A DNA stretch of 64,000 nt from Molossus alvarezi (Eukaryota; Chordata; Mammalia; Chiroptera; Molossidae). Of this stretch, positions 1 through 9,935 are shown piece by piece. The stretch is taken from contig CM073885.1 in NCBI GenBank assembly GCA_037176705.1, positions 162,988,290 through 163,052,289 of the forward strand, given 5' to 3'. Below the pieces are notes generated by a model. The model was not told the origin of the DNA. It saw only the letters and a program-made list of their open reading frames with translations, and ran no database searches. Every line of letters begins with the position of its first letter. Positions within the stretch are counted from its first letter, which is position 1. Both the position numbers and the translations under genes were made by a program.

Positions 1-489
1 ACTGGAAGACTTGGTATGTGCCATCCTCACTCATTCATGCACTTGCCCTCCTGTGTCAGTGGACCTGAGATTTCCCTTCTCACTGAAGCTGACTCCTCTC
101 TCAGTGACATCGATCCCATCCTACTTCTGAAAAACACCTCCCACAATTCCCTCTTTTTGAAGAATCCTCCCTGTCTGCCAGAGATTTTCCCCAATGTGTT
201 GACACAGGTCCCTGCCAACCCCAACTTCTAGACAGCTTCCCCTCATGTGGCTCACAGTAAATGCCCTGATGCTGCTTCTCATCTTCCACTGTCTCCTTAA
301 CCCACTCTGTCTGGCCCCTGCCACTATCACTCTACTGAACTACTATTACTAAGACCATTGGTGCCTTTGCACATACACATCAGAGCTCTTCATCCCAACT
401 CCCTTTCCCCAAGCACTTCTTCATGTCATAAAGGGCACTGCCATTTGCCTAGTTGTGGGGCCCAAAGCCTCCAATTGAGTTAGCCCGCT

Positions 490-1075
490 CCAATCTGTTG
501 GCAATTCTTGCTGTCTATACCTATCACTGGTCATCAGACCGCTTTCTATTCTGTTTGTCACTTCTCACCTGGATCACTCTTATTGCCTCCTGACATCTCG
601 ACCTCCACTCAAACTCCCAGCCACAGTCTATTCTCCCCAAAACACTCAGCATAGCTTCAGTAATCAGGAGCACTTCAGGACCCTGCTCAATATCTGCCAA
701 ATGTTTCCCATCAAACAAAGAAAAATGTAACATCTTCCCATGGCCTGCCAGCTGCAGGGCTCTATAAGATAGGACACTGCCCTTCTATGTCCTCATGTCC
801 TACATTCTTTCCCTTCTTCCACACTCTGAGCACACTGGCGAAACCTCACTGTTGCTTAAACACACAGAACATGGTCCTAAGAACCGTGCACTTGTCCCTT
901 CTGCCTACGATGCCAGAGACCCTCACCCTTCTCCGTTCGGTAGATCAGCATTCAACCTTTTCCTTTTTAAAGAGGCTCTTCCTGATTGGTTGGTTTAAAG
1001 TAGACAGACCCTGTGATCACTTTGTCTCTTTACCCTGCTTCATTCTCTTGGTATTTATACTACCTGAAAAAATCA
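490..1075 (+). repeat. L2 LINE 3' fragment
   Basis: The order of motifs matches the mammalian L2 3' end: tttcccatcaaac near 705, ccatggcctgcc near 740, gaggctcttcctgattggt near 972, and the terminal ctctttaccctgcttcatt at about 1026. It is an old, diverged, non-functional LINE remnant inside intron 7. Confidence 0.75.
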
Positions 1076-1086
1076 TCTTTTTAAAA

Positions 1087-1302
1087 AAGATCTATTTTTC
1101 TTTATTGATCTTACAGAGAGAGGAAGGGAGAGGGAAAGAGAAACAGAAACATTGATGAGAGAGAACATGCATTGGCCACCTCCTGCATGCCACCGCCATG
1201 AGGATCAGGCCCACAACCTGGGCATGTGCCCTGACCAGGAATCTAACCAGCGACCTCTTGGTGCAGGGTCTACACTCAACCACTAAACCACACCAGCAGG
1301 GC
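1087..1302 (-). repeat. VES-type SINE, minus orientation
   Basis: Reversed tRNA-derived SINE: a T/A-rich start, then agagagaggaagggagag, a gcatgccaccgcc segment, and the complemented B and A boxes ending near caccagcagggc. It is diverged from the younger copies in the window. Confidence 0.85.
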
Positions 1303-1335
1303 TGAAATATTCATCTCCTTAAAAACACTCATTTA

Positions 1336-1570
1336 GCCCTGACTGGTTTTCTCAGTGGTTAGAGTATCAACTTGTGGTACACAAAGAGACTCGGGTTTGG
1401 CTCCCACTAAGGGCATGTACCTCAGTTGCAGTTTGTCCCCAACTCTGGTTGTTCATGTGGGTGGCAGCCACTTGATCTGTCCCTTTAATGTCGATGTTTC
1501 TCTCTCTCTCCCTCCCACTCTATCTGGACAAAAAATCAAAAAATATCCTGGGCTGAGGATAAAAAAACCT
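1336..1570 (+). repeat. VES-type SINE, plus orientation
   Basis: The head gccctgactggttttctcag, the taagggcatgtacctcag segment and the tail gatgtttctctctctctcc are all present. The 9-bp target duplication actcattta flanks it at 1327-1335 and 1571-1579. Confidence 0.93.
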
Positions 1571-2949
1571 ACTCATTTAAAAACATATTTCTAACTTTCT
1601 TATAGAATATAAGCTCCATAAAAGCAAATATTTATTCAACCATGTCTCTCTCCATCCTCAGCACTGAGCTCTGTAAGGACAACCAGCATGAAAGCTAGGA
1701 GTCCCCAGGATTGGCTGAGAGTGGTGGGGAAACCAGGAGACAATAAAAAGTCAAGATAAGTGAAGTTTGAGAAAGAGAGTGAGGTCAAAATGCTAAGTGC
1801 TGCCAAGAAGTTGCTCATTCCATGAATATCCACAGAATACCTAACTCTTTGTCACTGCTCTATCTTCTATACACTGTTTATTCATATGCTTTCTATGCAC
1901 TGGAACAGCGGATCCTAATTCCTTACCTCCAGCTCAGATTCAGGCTGTTCCACACATTCAGATGATTCCTAGAGATGCCACTCCATTGTCTCCCAGGTGC
2001 ATCAAGCTTAAGTCTTCTACAAAGGACTCCCCCTCTTCCGGCCCAGATACTTTCCTTCCACACTACCAACTCTCCACATGGAAGCACCCTCCTGCCTTCA
2101 CCACCACCTGCTAAGCCCTCCTGGTGGCTGGCAGCTCCATGAAAAGCCTGTGTCTGATCCAGTGTCCACCAGGTATCTCTAGTCAGAAGCACAGTGGCCT
2201 CTCCAAAATTTTACCTGAATACTGAAGGAGGAGGCACTGACTTTAGGATTTGTTCCCTCCTGACCATGCAGAACACTTTCTCCTTTAGGACTGCTGGGGG
2301 CAGGACCATTTCTCACTAGAATAGGACTATTTATTCCAAAAGAAAAACTCTTTCCATAGGAATTCTGTATGAATGGCACAAAGGACCTCACACAGTGTAG
2401 CTTAGCAGGCAACTCACACAACCTGTTCAGGAACTACTGGCACTATAATCCTGGACAACATCACAGGCAGGCACAGGAGGACAGCAGGGTTGGATTTACA
2501 CCCATCATTCAAGGAACAGGGAATTCAGGGCTCCGGTTCTCAATCAGGACACTGTCAGAACTGCCTGGGGATACAGCCTGGGATGCAGCTCAGACCTACA
2601 CTGAATCAGTCATGGCCCAGGAACAAGAGGTTATTGCGCATCCTGCCCGTCAGCATACCTGGTACATGTGCATGTGTGTGCACTGCATGTGCATGTGTCT
2701 CCTGAGGGGTGGAGGCAGAAACCAGAACTCTCTCCTGCTGCCTCAAATAGCAGTTGTTTTGTGATGAGAAAAGGAAGGACATGTGAAATCATAATGATTA
2801 TTAACCTGAAATGTGTGTATTTCACATCCTTGGATAGGTATCTCTAATAAAGTTTGGATGATTTTTTTCAGGAACTTACTTTTATCTGATAAACAAGACC
2901 ACACCTTGTGGACAAGACAGAAAGATGCTTCCTGAAAGAACTATCTTAC

Positions 2950-3069
2950 CAAAGTTGCTACTGCAAATTCACCAGTTAGTTGATAGGCAGTGAAAACAGG
3001 ACGAATGAAATTGTAAATAGATCCGAGATCAGGACAACGATGAAAATATTCCTTTGGATCGGTTTCTCC
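2950..3069 (-). CDS. Cyclin-Y-like exon 7, start of the cyclin box (residues 190-229)
   Basis: The acceptor tctcctttcag precedes GGAGAAACC and the donor is CTTTG|GTAAGA. The 120-nt exon is 40 codons in phase 0. It includes DPKEYFHRCPDLGSIYNFIR and PVFTAYQLTGEFAVATL, matching EEYFKHDPEHKFIYRFVRTL and FSAAQLTAECAIVTL of CCNYL1. It is the first cyclin-box helix pair. Several normally constant positions differ: basic residues become neutral or Cys, and AAQLTAECAI becomes AYQLTGEFAV. The next exon should begin with a VYLERLLTY-like segment; nothing like it is present down to position 1. Confidence 0.93.
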
Positions 3070-3766
3070 CTGAAAGGAGAAAATGCAATGTAAGTATCCA
3101 GTGAAGATAAATACTTAAGTACTTCTATGGTGGCAGTCTTCTACTTGTGCCCATGTGCCCCTGAGAATAATTTTCAATGGGTGACCTGTGTTTTAGTATT
3201 TTAGGTATAAACAATGGGACTTGAAAAAGCAATAGTGATGCAAAACCACCACTCATTAAAGGCAAATACAGGCACAACCTCAGAAAACTCATATGGAAGT
3301 GACTTTCCCCCTTCCCTATAGCATCACAGCCACACATCCCTGCAGAGCCTCTGCAGGGGGGAGCGGAACAATCTGGTCGTTCTAGTTTTTCAGAATTTAA
3401 AGAGTTGTTTAAGTTTCTTCATAGAGGTCTTAACATATCTTAGTTTTATTTACAAATATTTATATAGTTTGATGGTACTGAAAATTATCTTTTAAAAAGA
3501 TATATTTGGGGGGGCATGTTACTCACCTTAGCTCACTAATTATACAAAGCTGCAACTCAGTTCTTATTGACATATTTCATATACAACATTTTTTGGTAAA
3601 ATAATTAGATACAAAAAAAGGTGGAGAAGAACACTTAAAGGAAGAAAAATTTGACTTCAAGCTGGAGGGATTCTTTTTTTCCAGTAATGAACTTCAAAGC
3701 AAATCAGTATGAAATAATCATGACTGTATGAGAGAAAAATCCAACCTCAATAATGCTGACACTTAC
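3070..3766 (-). other. Intron 6 of the cyclin-Y-like gene
   Basis: AT-rich intron of 697 bp between exons 6 and 7, with no interspersed repeat that I can name. Confidence 0.85.
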
Positions 3767-3818
3767 TACAAACGGATGTAAGTGCTCCTCAAAAATGTCC
3801 TTGGTTCTGTTTGCATCT
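3767..3818 (-). CDS. Cyclin-Y-like exon 6 (residues 173-189)
   Basis: The acceptor cttattttgtag precedes AGATGCAAAC and the donor is TTTGTA|GTAAGTG. After the base that completes the Arg codon, the exon encodes DANRTKDIFEEHLHPFV. This matches DANRSLDIFDERSHPLT of CCNYL1 more closely than CCNY (RDPDGRMLLDIFDENLHPL). That favours descent from a CCNYL1-type ancestor. Length is 52 nt and it ends in phase 0. Confidence 0.9.
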
Positions 3819-4274
3819 CTACAAAATAAGAACATGTATTTAAAAAATAAATCCAGGACTTGATACTAACTTAGTAACAGAGCAGACAGAGGAATGGAGG
3901 CAGAAGCTTAACCTTGAACACAGTCCTACACATTCTCAGATTCTGTAAGAATTTTCTGGCCTCTTTTCATTCAGCACATGAAATTATGAGAAATCTTTTC
4001 TACAATGACCAGCCAGAGTTACTTTTATAAGCACTGACCCTCCCTGATAGGCAATGCGGGTCAACCAAATCTATTTCCAACCCCTGAGCTCACACTGGAA
4101 TACAGCAGAACATTGATGAGGCAGCAGTGCTGGGCAATCATGCAGGTGAGTACGAGATTCATGTTTTCCCTTTTATTTGTTTCTTATATTATAACCTTAG
4201 TATGTATTTCTTCTCTCTTTTAAAAGTTTGAATTAAAAACTTGTCCTTTTAAAAGTGAACAGTATACTTGAAAT

Positions 4275-4442
4275 AAATTTTACTTCTTTTAGAAAGAAGA
4301 AGAAGGAGAGAGAGATGGAGACAGAAATAGAGAGACAAAAAGAGAGAGAAACATTAGGGATCGAGCTGAAATCCAGGTATCAAACCCTCAACCTTTTCGC
4401 ATTAGGACAATGTTTAAACCCACTGAGTGTACAGGCTGGGCA
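4275..4442 (-). repeat. Old tRNA-SINE-like copy
   Basis: It has an agaaggagagagagatggag purine stretch, gaaacattaggga, and a degenerate complemented tRNA head ending near ggctgggca. It looks like a diverged relative of the minus-oriented VES copies. Confidence 0.5.
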
Positions 4443-4746
4443 AGCAGCCCTTTATTTGTTTGAAGCGTACCACACTAATACAAACACACTCTGCTCATTT
4501 ACACAGTGGTTCTCCAAGTCTGTTTTGCAGGCCTCTGGGGTTCCCCTAAACCACTTTCAGGAGACACACGATGTCAAAACTGTTTTCATAGAAATATCAA
4601 GGCATTGCCTGCTTTCACACTGACATTGTCAATAACTGCATAAAAGCAAAAGCCAGTAAAATGGCCTCTGAGATGACTCAAGCAGGGTACCACACTGCAC
4701 ATGTAGTCATTCTATTCTTAACTGTCACATTATTGAAAAATGTTCT

Positions 4747-4996
4747 GCCCTGGCCTGTTCAGTGGCTAGAGTGTTGGCCCATGAACCAGAGAGTTTTGGG
4801 TTAGGTTCTTGCTAAGGGCATGTACCTCGGTTGCAGTTTATCCCCAGCCCTGGTTGGGGTCGTGTGGGTGGTAGCCACTCAATGTTTCTCTCTCACATCA
4901 ATGTTTCTCTCTCTTCCTTCCTCTCTCCTTCCTGCTGTATCTGAAGATAAATGCAAAAGTGTCCTCAGGTGAGGATTTAAAAAAAAGAAAAAAAAA
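4747..4996 (+). repeat. VES-type SINE, plus orientation
   Basis: Starts gccctggcctgttcagtggc and ends with cctcaggtgaggatt plus an A-rich tail. An imperfect target duplication (aaaatgttctgc / aaaatattctgc) flanks it. Confidence 0.93.
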
Positions 4997-5925
4997 AATA
5001 TTCTGCTCTACTTAAGAACATCTATGATAAAGTAGTAACATTGAATAATGATGTTATCACTGATTCTTTTTATATTCTGATAAGTTGAAAGCATGCATTA
5101 AGCGCTTCTGCATACTGAAACATGGCTGTGTTGAGGAAAAGCACTTGTGACTTAGCTGTGAGCTGAACAAATTATGTTTTTGATAGAATAATATCTCTGT
5201 GTGAGAGTACAACTGTCATTCTCCCAAAACTGAAAAGTGACCCTGTCACTCCAAGGAAAATAACATGTATATTTGTTGCCAATGATGCAATTCAAGTGAA
5301 CATTCTACAAATCAAGATGGGGAAAACATGTAGCATTTTGTAAGCTTGACAGCTTTTCAATAGTTAAAGGCTTTTTTGATAAGACTGGTGGTGATATGAT
5401 ACTAACAAAAGTGAGTCTGAACACTGTATAAAGAAATGTGAACCAATACTTTCCAAACAACAAATGCATAACATTATTATAAATAATATTAACATTATTA
5501 TTATTTACAAGTAAATAGACTCATTCAGCAGACAAGGTAGATACATGAGCAGTAATTTAACACAGACCTAACTACAATTTCAGGGATATGATTTAAAATT
5601 CCACTGGAACTAATTTAAGAAACCAGTACTTGTGGACTTTTGCTACAGTATCAAAGAATGTGCACAATATTCTGAAGCTTCAAAAATACACCTTTTTATA
5701 GCCTTCGGGGTACTTGAGGCAGGGTCTTCTCTATATTGTTTTTTTAAATCAAATTATTGAGATGACTGAAATATTACAAATGATTAAGGACAGGGTGTAC
5801 ACGAGAACCAGCTGTCTTCTATTAAACCAGACACAAAGAGATTTGTAGAAACATAAATAGATAACACAATTTCAGCTAAACTATTTTGTTATTGAAAAAA
5901 ATTAAATTGTATAAAAAATGATGTA

Positions 5926-6072
5926 GCCCTGGATGGTTTGGTTCAGAGGTTAGAGCATGAGCCCTTGGTCCAAAGACCTGTGGGTTCAATTCTGGTCAGG
6001 GGCATGTGCCTGGATACCTGACCCTGGTTGGAGTCATGTGGGAGGCAACCAATCAATGTGTCTCTACACGGA

Positions 6073-6107
<35 letters not shown>

Positions 6108-6163
6108 TTCTATCAGAAGATAAATAGAAAAATGTTCTCAAGTGAGGACTAAAAAAAGAAAAA
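5926..6163 (+). repeat. VES-type SINE with internal (CT)n
   Basis: Head gccctggatggtttggttc and the ggttcaattctggtcagg B-box region are clear. The pyrimidine tail carries a pure CT run at 6077-6104. It ends ctcaagtgaggact with an A-rich tail. Confidence 0.93.
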
Positions 6164-6638
6164 TTTATGTAAATACTATGGTGTTTAATGAAAGGTGATT
6201 TTTGTCCCCCGGGAATCATTTGGCCATGATTGGAGAGTTTTTGCTGTCGCCACGTGGTGTGGAAAGAGGGTGCTTTTGGCATCTAGTGAGTAGAGGCCAG
6301 GGAGGCTGCTAAGTGTCCTATTACTACAAGGCCATCCGCCACAACAAAAAATTAGCTCAAAATTTCAACAGCGCTATGAAAATACATGTTCCAAGATACA
6401 AGGACTTATTGTTTAGTTCTCAATTTTAATTTCTAATACAGAAAACATCAGTATAGCTCACATAAACAAATATGCTTTGGGATCTTCAATAACTTTTAAA
6501 AACCAATGATTTACTTCAATAATGTAGTAAAAGCACTCTATGGCTTACTCCAATAATGTCTGTGGTTATTGCCTAACACTAAACTTTGTATCTTGTATGT
6601 TGATTAGATAGAATAAGAAGAAAGGTTTTAAAGCTCAC

Positions 6639-6674
6639 CTGTTCTTAATGTGATAATATATCGCAAATACCAGG
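6639..6674 (-). CDS. Cyclin-Y-like exon 5 (residues 161-172)
   Basis: A 36-nt microexon with acceptor ttttctttccatag and donor AACAG|GTGAGCT. Its first base completes a Cys codon. It then encodes LVFAIYYHIKN and the first two bases of an Arg codon. This matches the CVALAIYYHIKNRD helix of CCNY, just before the cyclin box. A polypyrimidine tract lies immediately upstream. The exon is far too short for ORF-based detection. Confidence 0.9.
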
Positions 6675-7512
6675 CTATGGAAAGAAAAAAAAAGTTAACA
6701 ATTGATTTTATGTGAGGTCTGAAGACGTGTCTGAAAAGGGGTTGTGGTGGGGGAAGACCTGCCCAGCTGCCCAGTGGCCATGGAATCCTCACTCAGAACA
6801 GCATATGGGCACTTTTCACCTTGTTGGAGTTCTTTGCCTTTTAGCAATATGAGAAAAACCAAAATACTACGGAATGTGCTGTCAGAAAACATGTTCGGAT
6901 GATTATTATAATACACGTTATTATACATCTCCCCTGTCATTTGCCTTTTACCCACAAAACCTTTCCTCCTAAACAAGTCACATCTATCTTTACACATGCT
7001 TAAACTTAAGTCACACAGTAGCTTTTCCATCTACCTACCCATTTTCCATCTTTTCCCTGATGGTAAATAAAATGCTCCACACCAAATAAAGTCATTTAAG
7101 ATCACTTTTACATAATTATGAGAAAATGTAATGGCAGATATAAAATCCTATAAAATCAATAGGTCTAAATCTACTAAAATAAGCAGTGCTAACCAGGCAG
7201 CATAATAGGACACAGTGTAATATTAATAACATTTATTTCCAAATTAGTTCAAAACAGCTTTAATGACCAGGTGTATGTCCTCAGCTACAGTGTAAGTTAC
7301 CGTGTTCCTAAGGTATTCACAGACACTCTGCAATAGGAAACCAAGGAGTGCTGTAGGTTAAGTGATATGCTTTTCCTCTTTGCCCCCAGTGTCTAAAATG
7401 AAGCTCAAAATAATTGAGGGAAAGCAAATCTAAATTTTCTAACTCAGACTACAGAAGAGTAGCACTTGTAATAGGGCCCGTAACATTGTTAGCATTAAAA
7501 ATACTAACTTCT

Positions 7513-7756
7513 GCCCTGTCCAGTTTGGGTCAGTGGTTAGAGCATCAGCCCATGGACTGGAGAGTCCCAGGTTCGGTTCCCACTAGGAGTGTATGCCTTG
7601 GTTGCAGTTTGTCCCTGGCCCCTGTTGGGGTCGTGTGGGTGGCAAACACTTGATGTGTCTCTCTCACGTTGATGTTTCTCTCTTTCTCTTCTCCCTCTCT
7701 TCTTCCCACTCTATCTGAAGATACATGAAAAAATGTCCTCGAGTGAGGATTTAAAA
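7513..7756 (+). repeat. VES-type SINE with perfect 16-bp target duplication
   Basis: Flanked on both sides by aaaaatactaacttct (7497-7512 and 7757-7772), so the borders are exact. The body has the full head, B box ggttcggttcc and gatgtttctctc tail. Confidence 0.96.
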
Positions 7757-7869
7757 AAAAATACTAACTTCTATAGCACTTCAAACAGTTTCATCTTATT
7801 GATTATAAAATCACAGAATTTGAAGCATGTAAGTTGAAAAGAACCAGTGAACTTGTGATGACATTTAAG

Positions 7870-7945
7870 CCAACAAACCATTTCACAGATGAGGTGACCA
7901 GGGCTTGAAACCGACTTGCTCAAGGCCGCCAAGCAGTGAGTTTAC
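7870..7945 (+). repeat. Possible MIR fragment
   Basis: The phrases acagatgaggtgacc and acttgctcaaggccgcc resemble the 3' half of MIR (acagatgaggaaactgaggc ... acttgcccaaggtc). Heavily diverged. Confidence 0.4.
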
Positions 7946-8866
7946 TTTCTCCTACGCTCTCACCAGGCTGCATGGTGCCCAAGCTCAGCTGGACATGTGA
8001 TTGTCAGAAAAGCTTTAAAAACAGCCTTGGTTGAACTGACACTAGGTGTGACTTGGATGGTTTTTAAAGCTTCCCAGGTGACTGCAATGTGCAGCAAGTT
8101 TGAGAACACATGAATTAGGGTTAAAATCAGAATCACACTGAATGCTCTTCTCCATTTCATAATGCCTGCCATCCTTCCTCAGCTTATCAAAACTCCTGTG
8201 AGACTGAGAGAATGTGTCAGGGGAGGAGAAATGAAATGCCTGTGTTAGAATCATAGATTTTGAAAAAAGTGGCATCAGTGATAACAAAATTTAATACATC
8301 CATAACATTAAAACCTTAGTTGAACAAATTTTATTTACAAATAAAATAGCTTGACAGCTCTTTCCTTAAGCCTGGTTTGAGGAGAATTGAATTTCTATAT
8401 AAAAATAGTGCAGGAAAAAAACATGTATGATCAAGGAAACCTGACAAATTCAATTAAACCTAAAGGCAGATGCACTCTGGTGCCAGCAGGGGACAAGCTG
8501 TTCCTTCTTCCAGGAGGAGCTTCCAGAGGAGCACACATGGTTAGAGGTCTAGATCCCATAAAGAAATACTTTTTCTAAAAACATTCAATAAAATGCACCT
8601 ACTTTCATTGTTCAGCAATGTCTCAACTACAGTAATGCAGCAAGTAAAGATAAATACTTTTGGGGGGATGTTTAACTTGCTTACTGGTTTTCCTTTTTTC
8701 CATCCACTCTAGGATTATAATGGAACCTAAAATCACTATATACTTGACAGCAGTTTCTCACCATGATCACTGAAAAGGACAATTAAATGACTGAAATTAC
8801 ATAGGGCAAGATGCCTGTAGCATAAGGGATCTGTTGCTGAGCCCTGGGCAACCTATCTGTACTCAC

Positions 8867-8964
8867 CAATGCACGGTGATCCTAACATTAGGCTCAGATA
8901 TTGTGCTCTCATCTAAAAAGATGGTTGAGCACGAGCTGTGCTTTCCACAGAGACCTGGAGGCAC
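8867..8964 (-). CDS. Cyclin-Y-like exon 4 (residues 128-160)
   Basis: The acceptor cccttcctcttcag precedes GTGCCTCCAGG. The exon encodes [20 protein letters not shown] followed by TISEPNVRITVH, a close match to [20 protein letters not shown] and TVSQPNLKYTIK of CCNY. The SSCS segment corresponds to the region of CCNY phosphosites that support 14-3-3 and CDK14 binding (family knowledge). The donor CATTG|GTGAGTAC splits a Cys codon (TG + C in exon 5). Length is 98 nt with consistent phases. Confidence 0.93.
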
Positions 8965-9068
8965 CTGAAGAGGAAGGGAAATGCGATAAAATATCACAGT
9001 TAGTTAAACCTATAAAAGTGTTTTTTCTTGGTTAAAATGTCAAATAATTAAACATTCCATTTTTTTCT

Positions 9069-9110
9069 TGCCCTGCCCGGTTGGGCTCAATGGTAGGGTT
9101 AGGGTTAGGG
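9069..9110 (+). repeat. Truncated VES head joined to a (TTAGGG)n tract
   Basis: Bases 9069-9093 are the first 25 nt of a VES SINE (gccctgcccggttgggctca). They run straight into tagggttagggttaggg at 9094-9110, a short telomere-type repeat. No SINE tail follows. Confidence 0.75.
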
Positions 9111-9340
9111 TCTGAAGAGACAATGTGAAGAGAATATTCATAAACTTTTGAAGTGTGTCCTCTCAGGGCTATGGTCACTACTGGGTGTTTGGTGCCACTA
9201 CAGGGGGTCATTAGTCACTGCAGCTGGTCCTGATATCATTCAAGGCATTGTCCCAGACTAGCCTTGCTGCTTTTCTGGGGCTAGATGTTATCTCTAGCTT
9301 ATCTAAACCTCTGTCTCTGTGGTGATAGGAACCGAAATTT

Positions 9341-9588
9341 GCCCTGGCCAGTTTGGGTCAGCGGTTAGCGTATCGGCCTGTGGTCCAGAGAGACCCGGGT
9401 TCAGTTCCACTAAGGGCATGTACCTCTATTGCAGTTTGTCCCCAGCCCTGGTTGGGTCGTGCGAGTGGCAGCCACTCGATGTGTCCCTTTCATGTCAATG
9501 TTTCTCTCTCTCTCTTCCTCTCTGTCCCTCCCACTCTATCTGAACAAAAATGAAAAAATGTCCTCGGGTGAGGATAAAAACAAAACAA
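9341..9588 (+). repeat. VES-type SINE, plus orientation
   Basis: Close to a consensus copy: gccctggccagtttgggtc, agacccgggttcagttcc, ccactcgatgtgtcccttt and ctcgggtgaggataaaaac. It interrupts an unclassified repeat-like stretch that resumes at about 9590. Confidence 0.94.
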
Positions 9589-9828
9589 AACTGAGATTCT
9601 GTTCCTAAGATTATTTGATGCAGATCAGAAACTCACTGTCCAGAGATAAGCTCGGAAGGGAAGGTCACCCTGAGGCCAAGGTCCACCCTACAACACTTGG
9701 TGTCCCAGTTTGCCCTGTTGCTAGGCACCCAACACTTTCCTCCCTGGTGACACACTTGGACCATTGTTCCTACTGTGTTTATGTCTAGGTAACTGCCTAC
9801 TATATCAGTTTTGTTGTATTTTTAAAAA

Positions 9829-9935
9829 TTAATAAATTAATTTTTGTTACAGATGTTTTTCTGTTTCCCCCATTGACACCCTCTTCCCTACCGCCACCCC
9901 CCAGGGCATTGTCGCCTATGTCCAGTTTTGTTGTA
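9829..9935 (-). repeat. L1 3' end fragment
   Basis: The segment taattaatttttgttacaga followed by the tccccc attgacaccctc pattern is the reverse complement of the L1 3' UTR and tail seen also at 13675 and 44168. Very 5'-truncated insertion. Confidence 0.75.

Larger units (their letters stand above)
1..2949 (-). other. Intron 7 of the cyclin-Y-like gene (partial)
   Basis: No further cyclin-box exon was recognised here. The segment holds an L2 fragment, two VES-type SINEs and AT-rich or unclassified sequence. Stretches 1-490 and 1600-2900 show nothing coding that I can support. There is a TG-rich patch at about 2666-2700. Confidence 0.6.
3819..6638 (-). other. Intron 5 of the cyclin-Y-like gene
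   Basis: Contains an old minus-oriented SINE (about 4275-4442) and two plus-oriented VES SINEs (4747 and 5926). The remainder, including 5000-5920 and 6165-6620, is AT-rich with nothing coding that I can support. Confidence 0.8.
6675..8866 (-). other. Intron 4 of the cyclin-Y-like gene
   Basis: Contains one young VES SINE (7513-7756). A MIR-like stretch around 7870-7945 (acagatgaggtgacc, acttgctcaaggc) is possible. The rest is unclassified AT-rich sequence. Confidence 0.8.

Noticed and set aside
2369..2764. 131-residue plus-strand ORF
   Set aside because: No domain, no splice context, ends in a TG-rich simple repeat; lies in an intron of the minus-strand gene.
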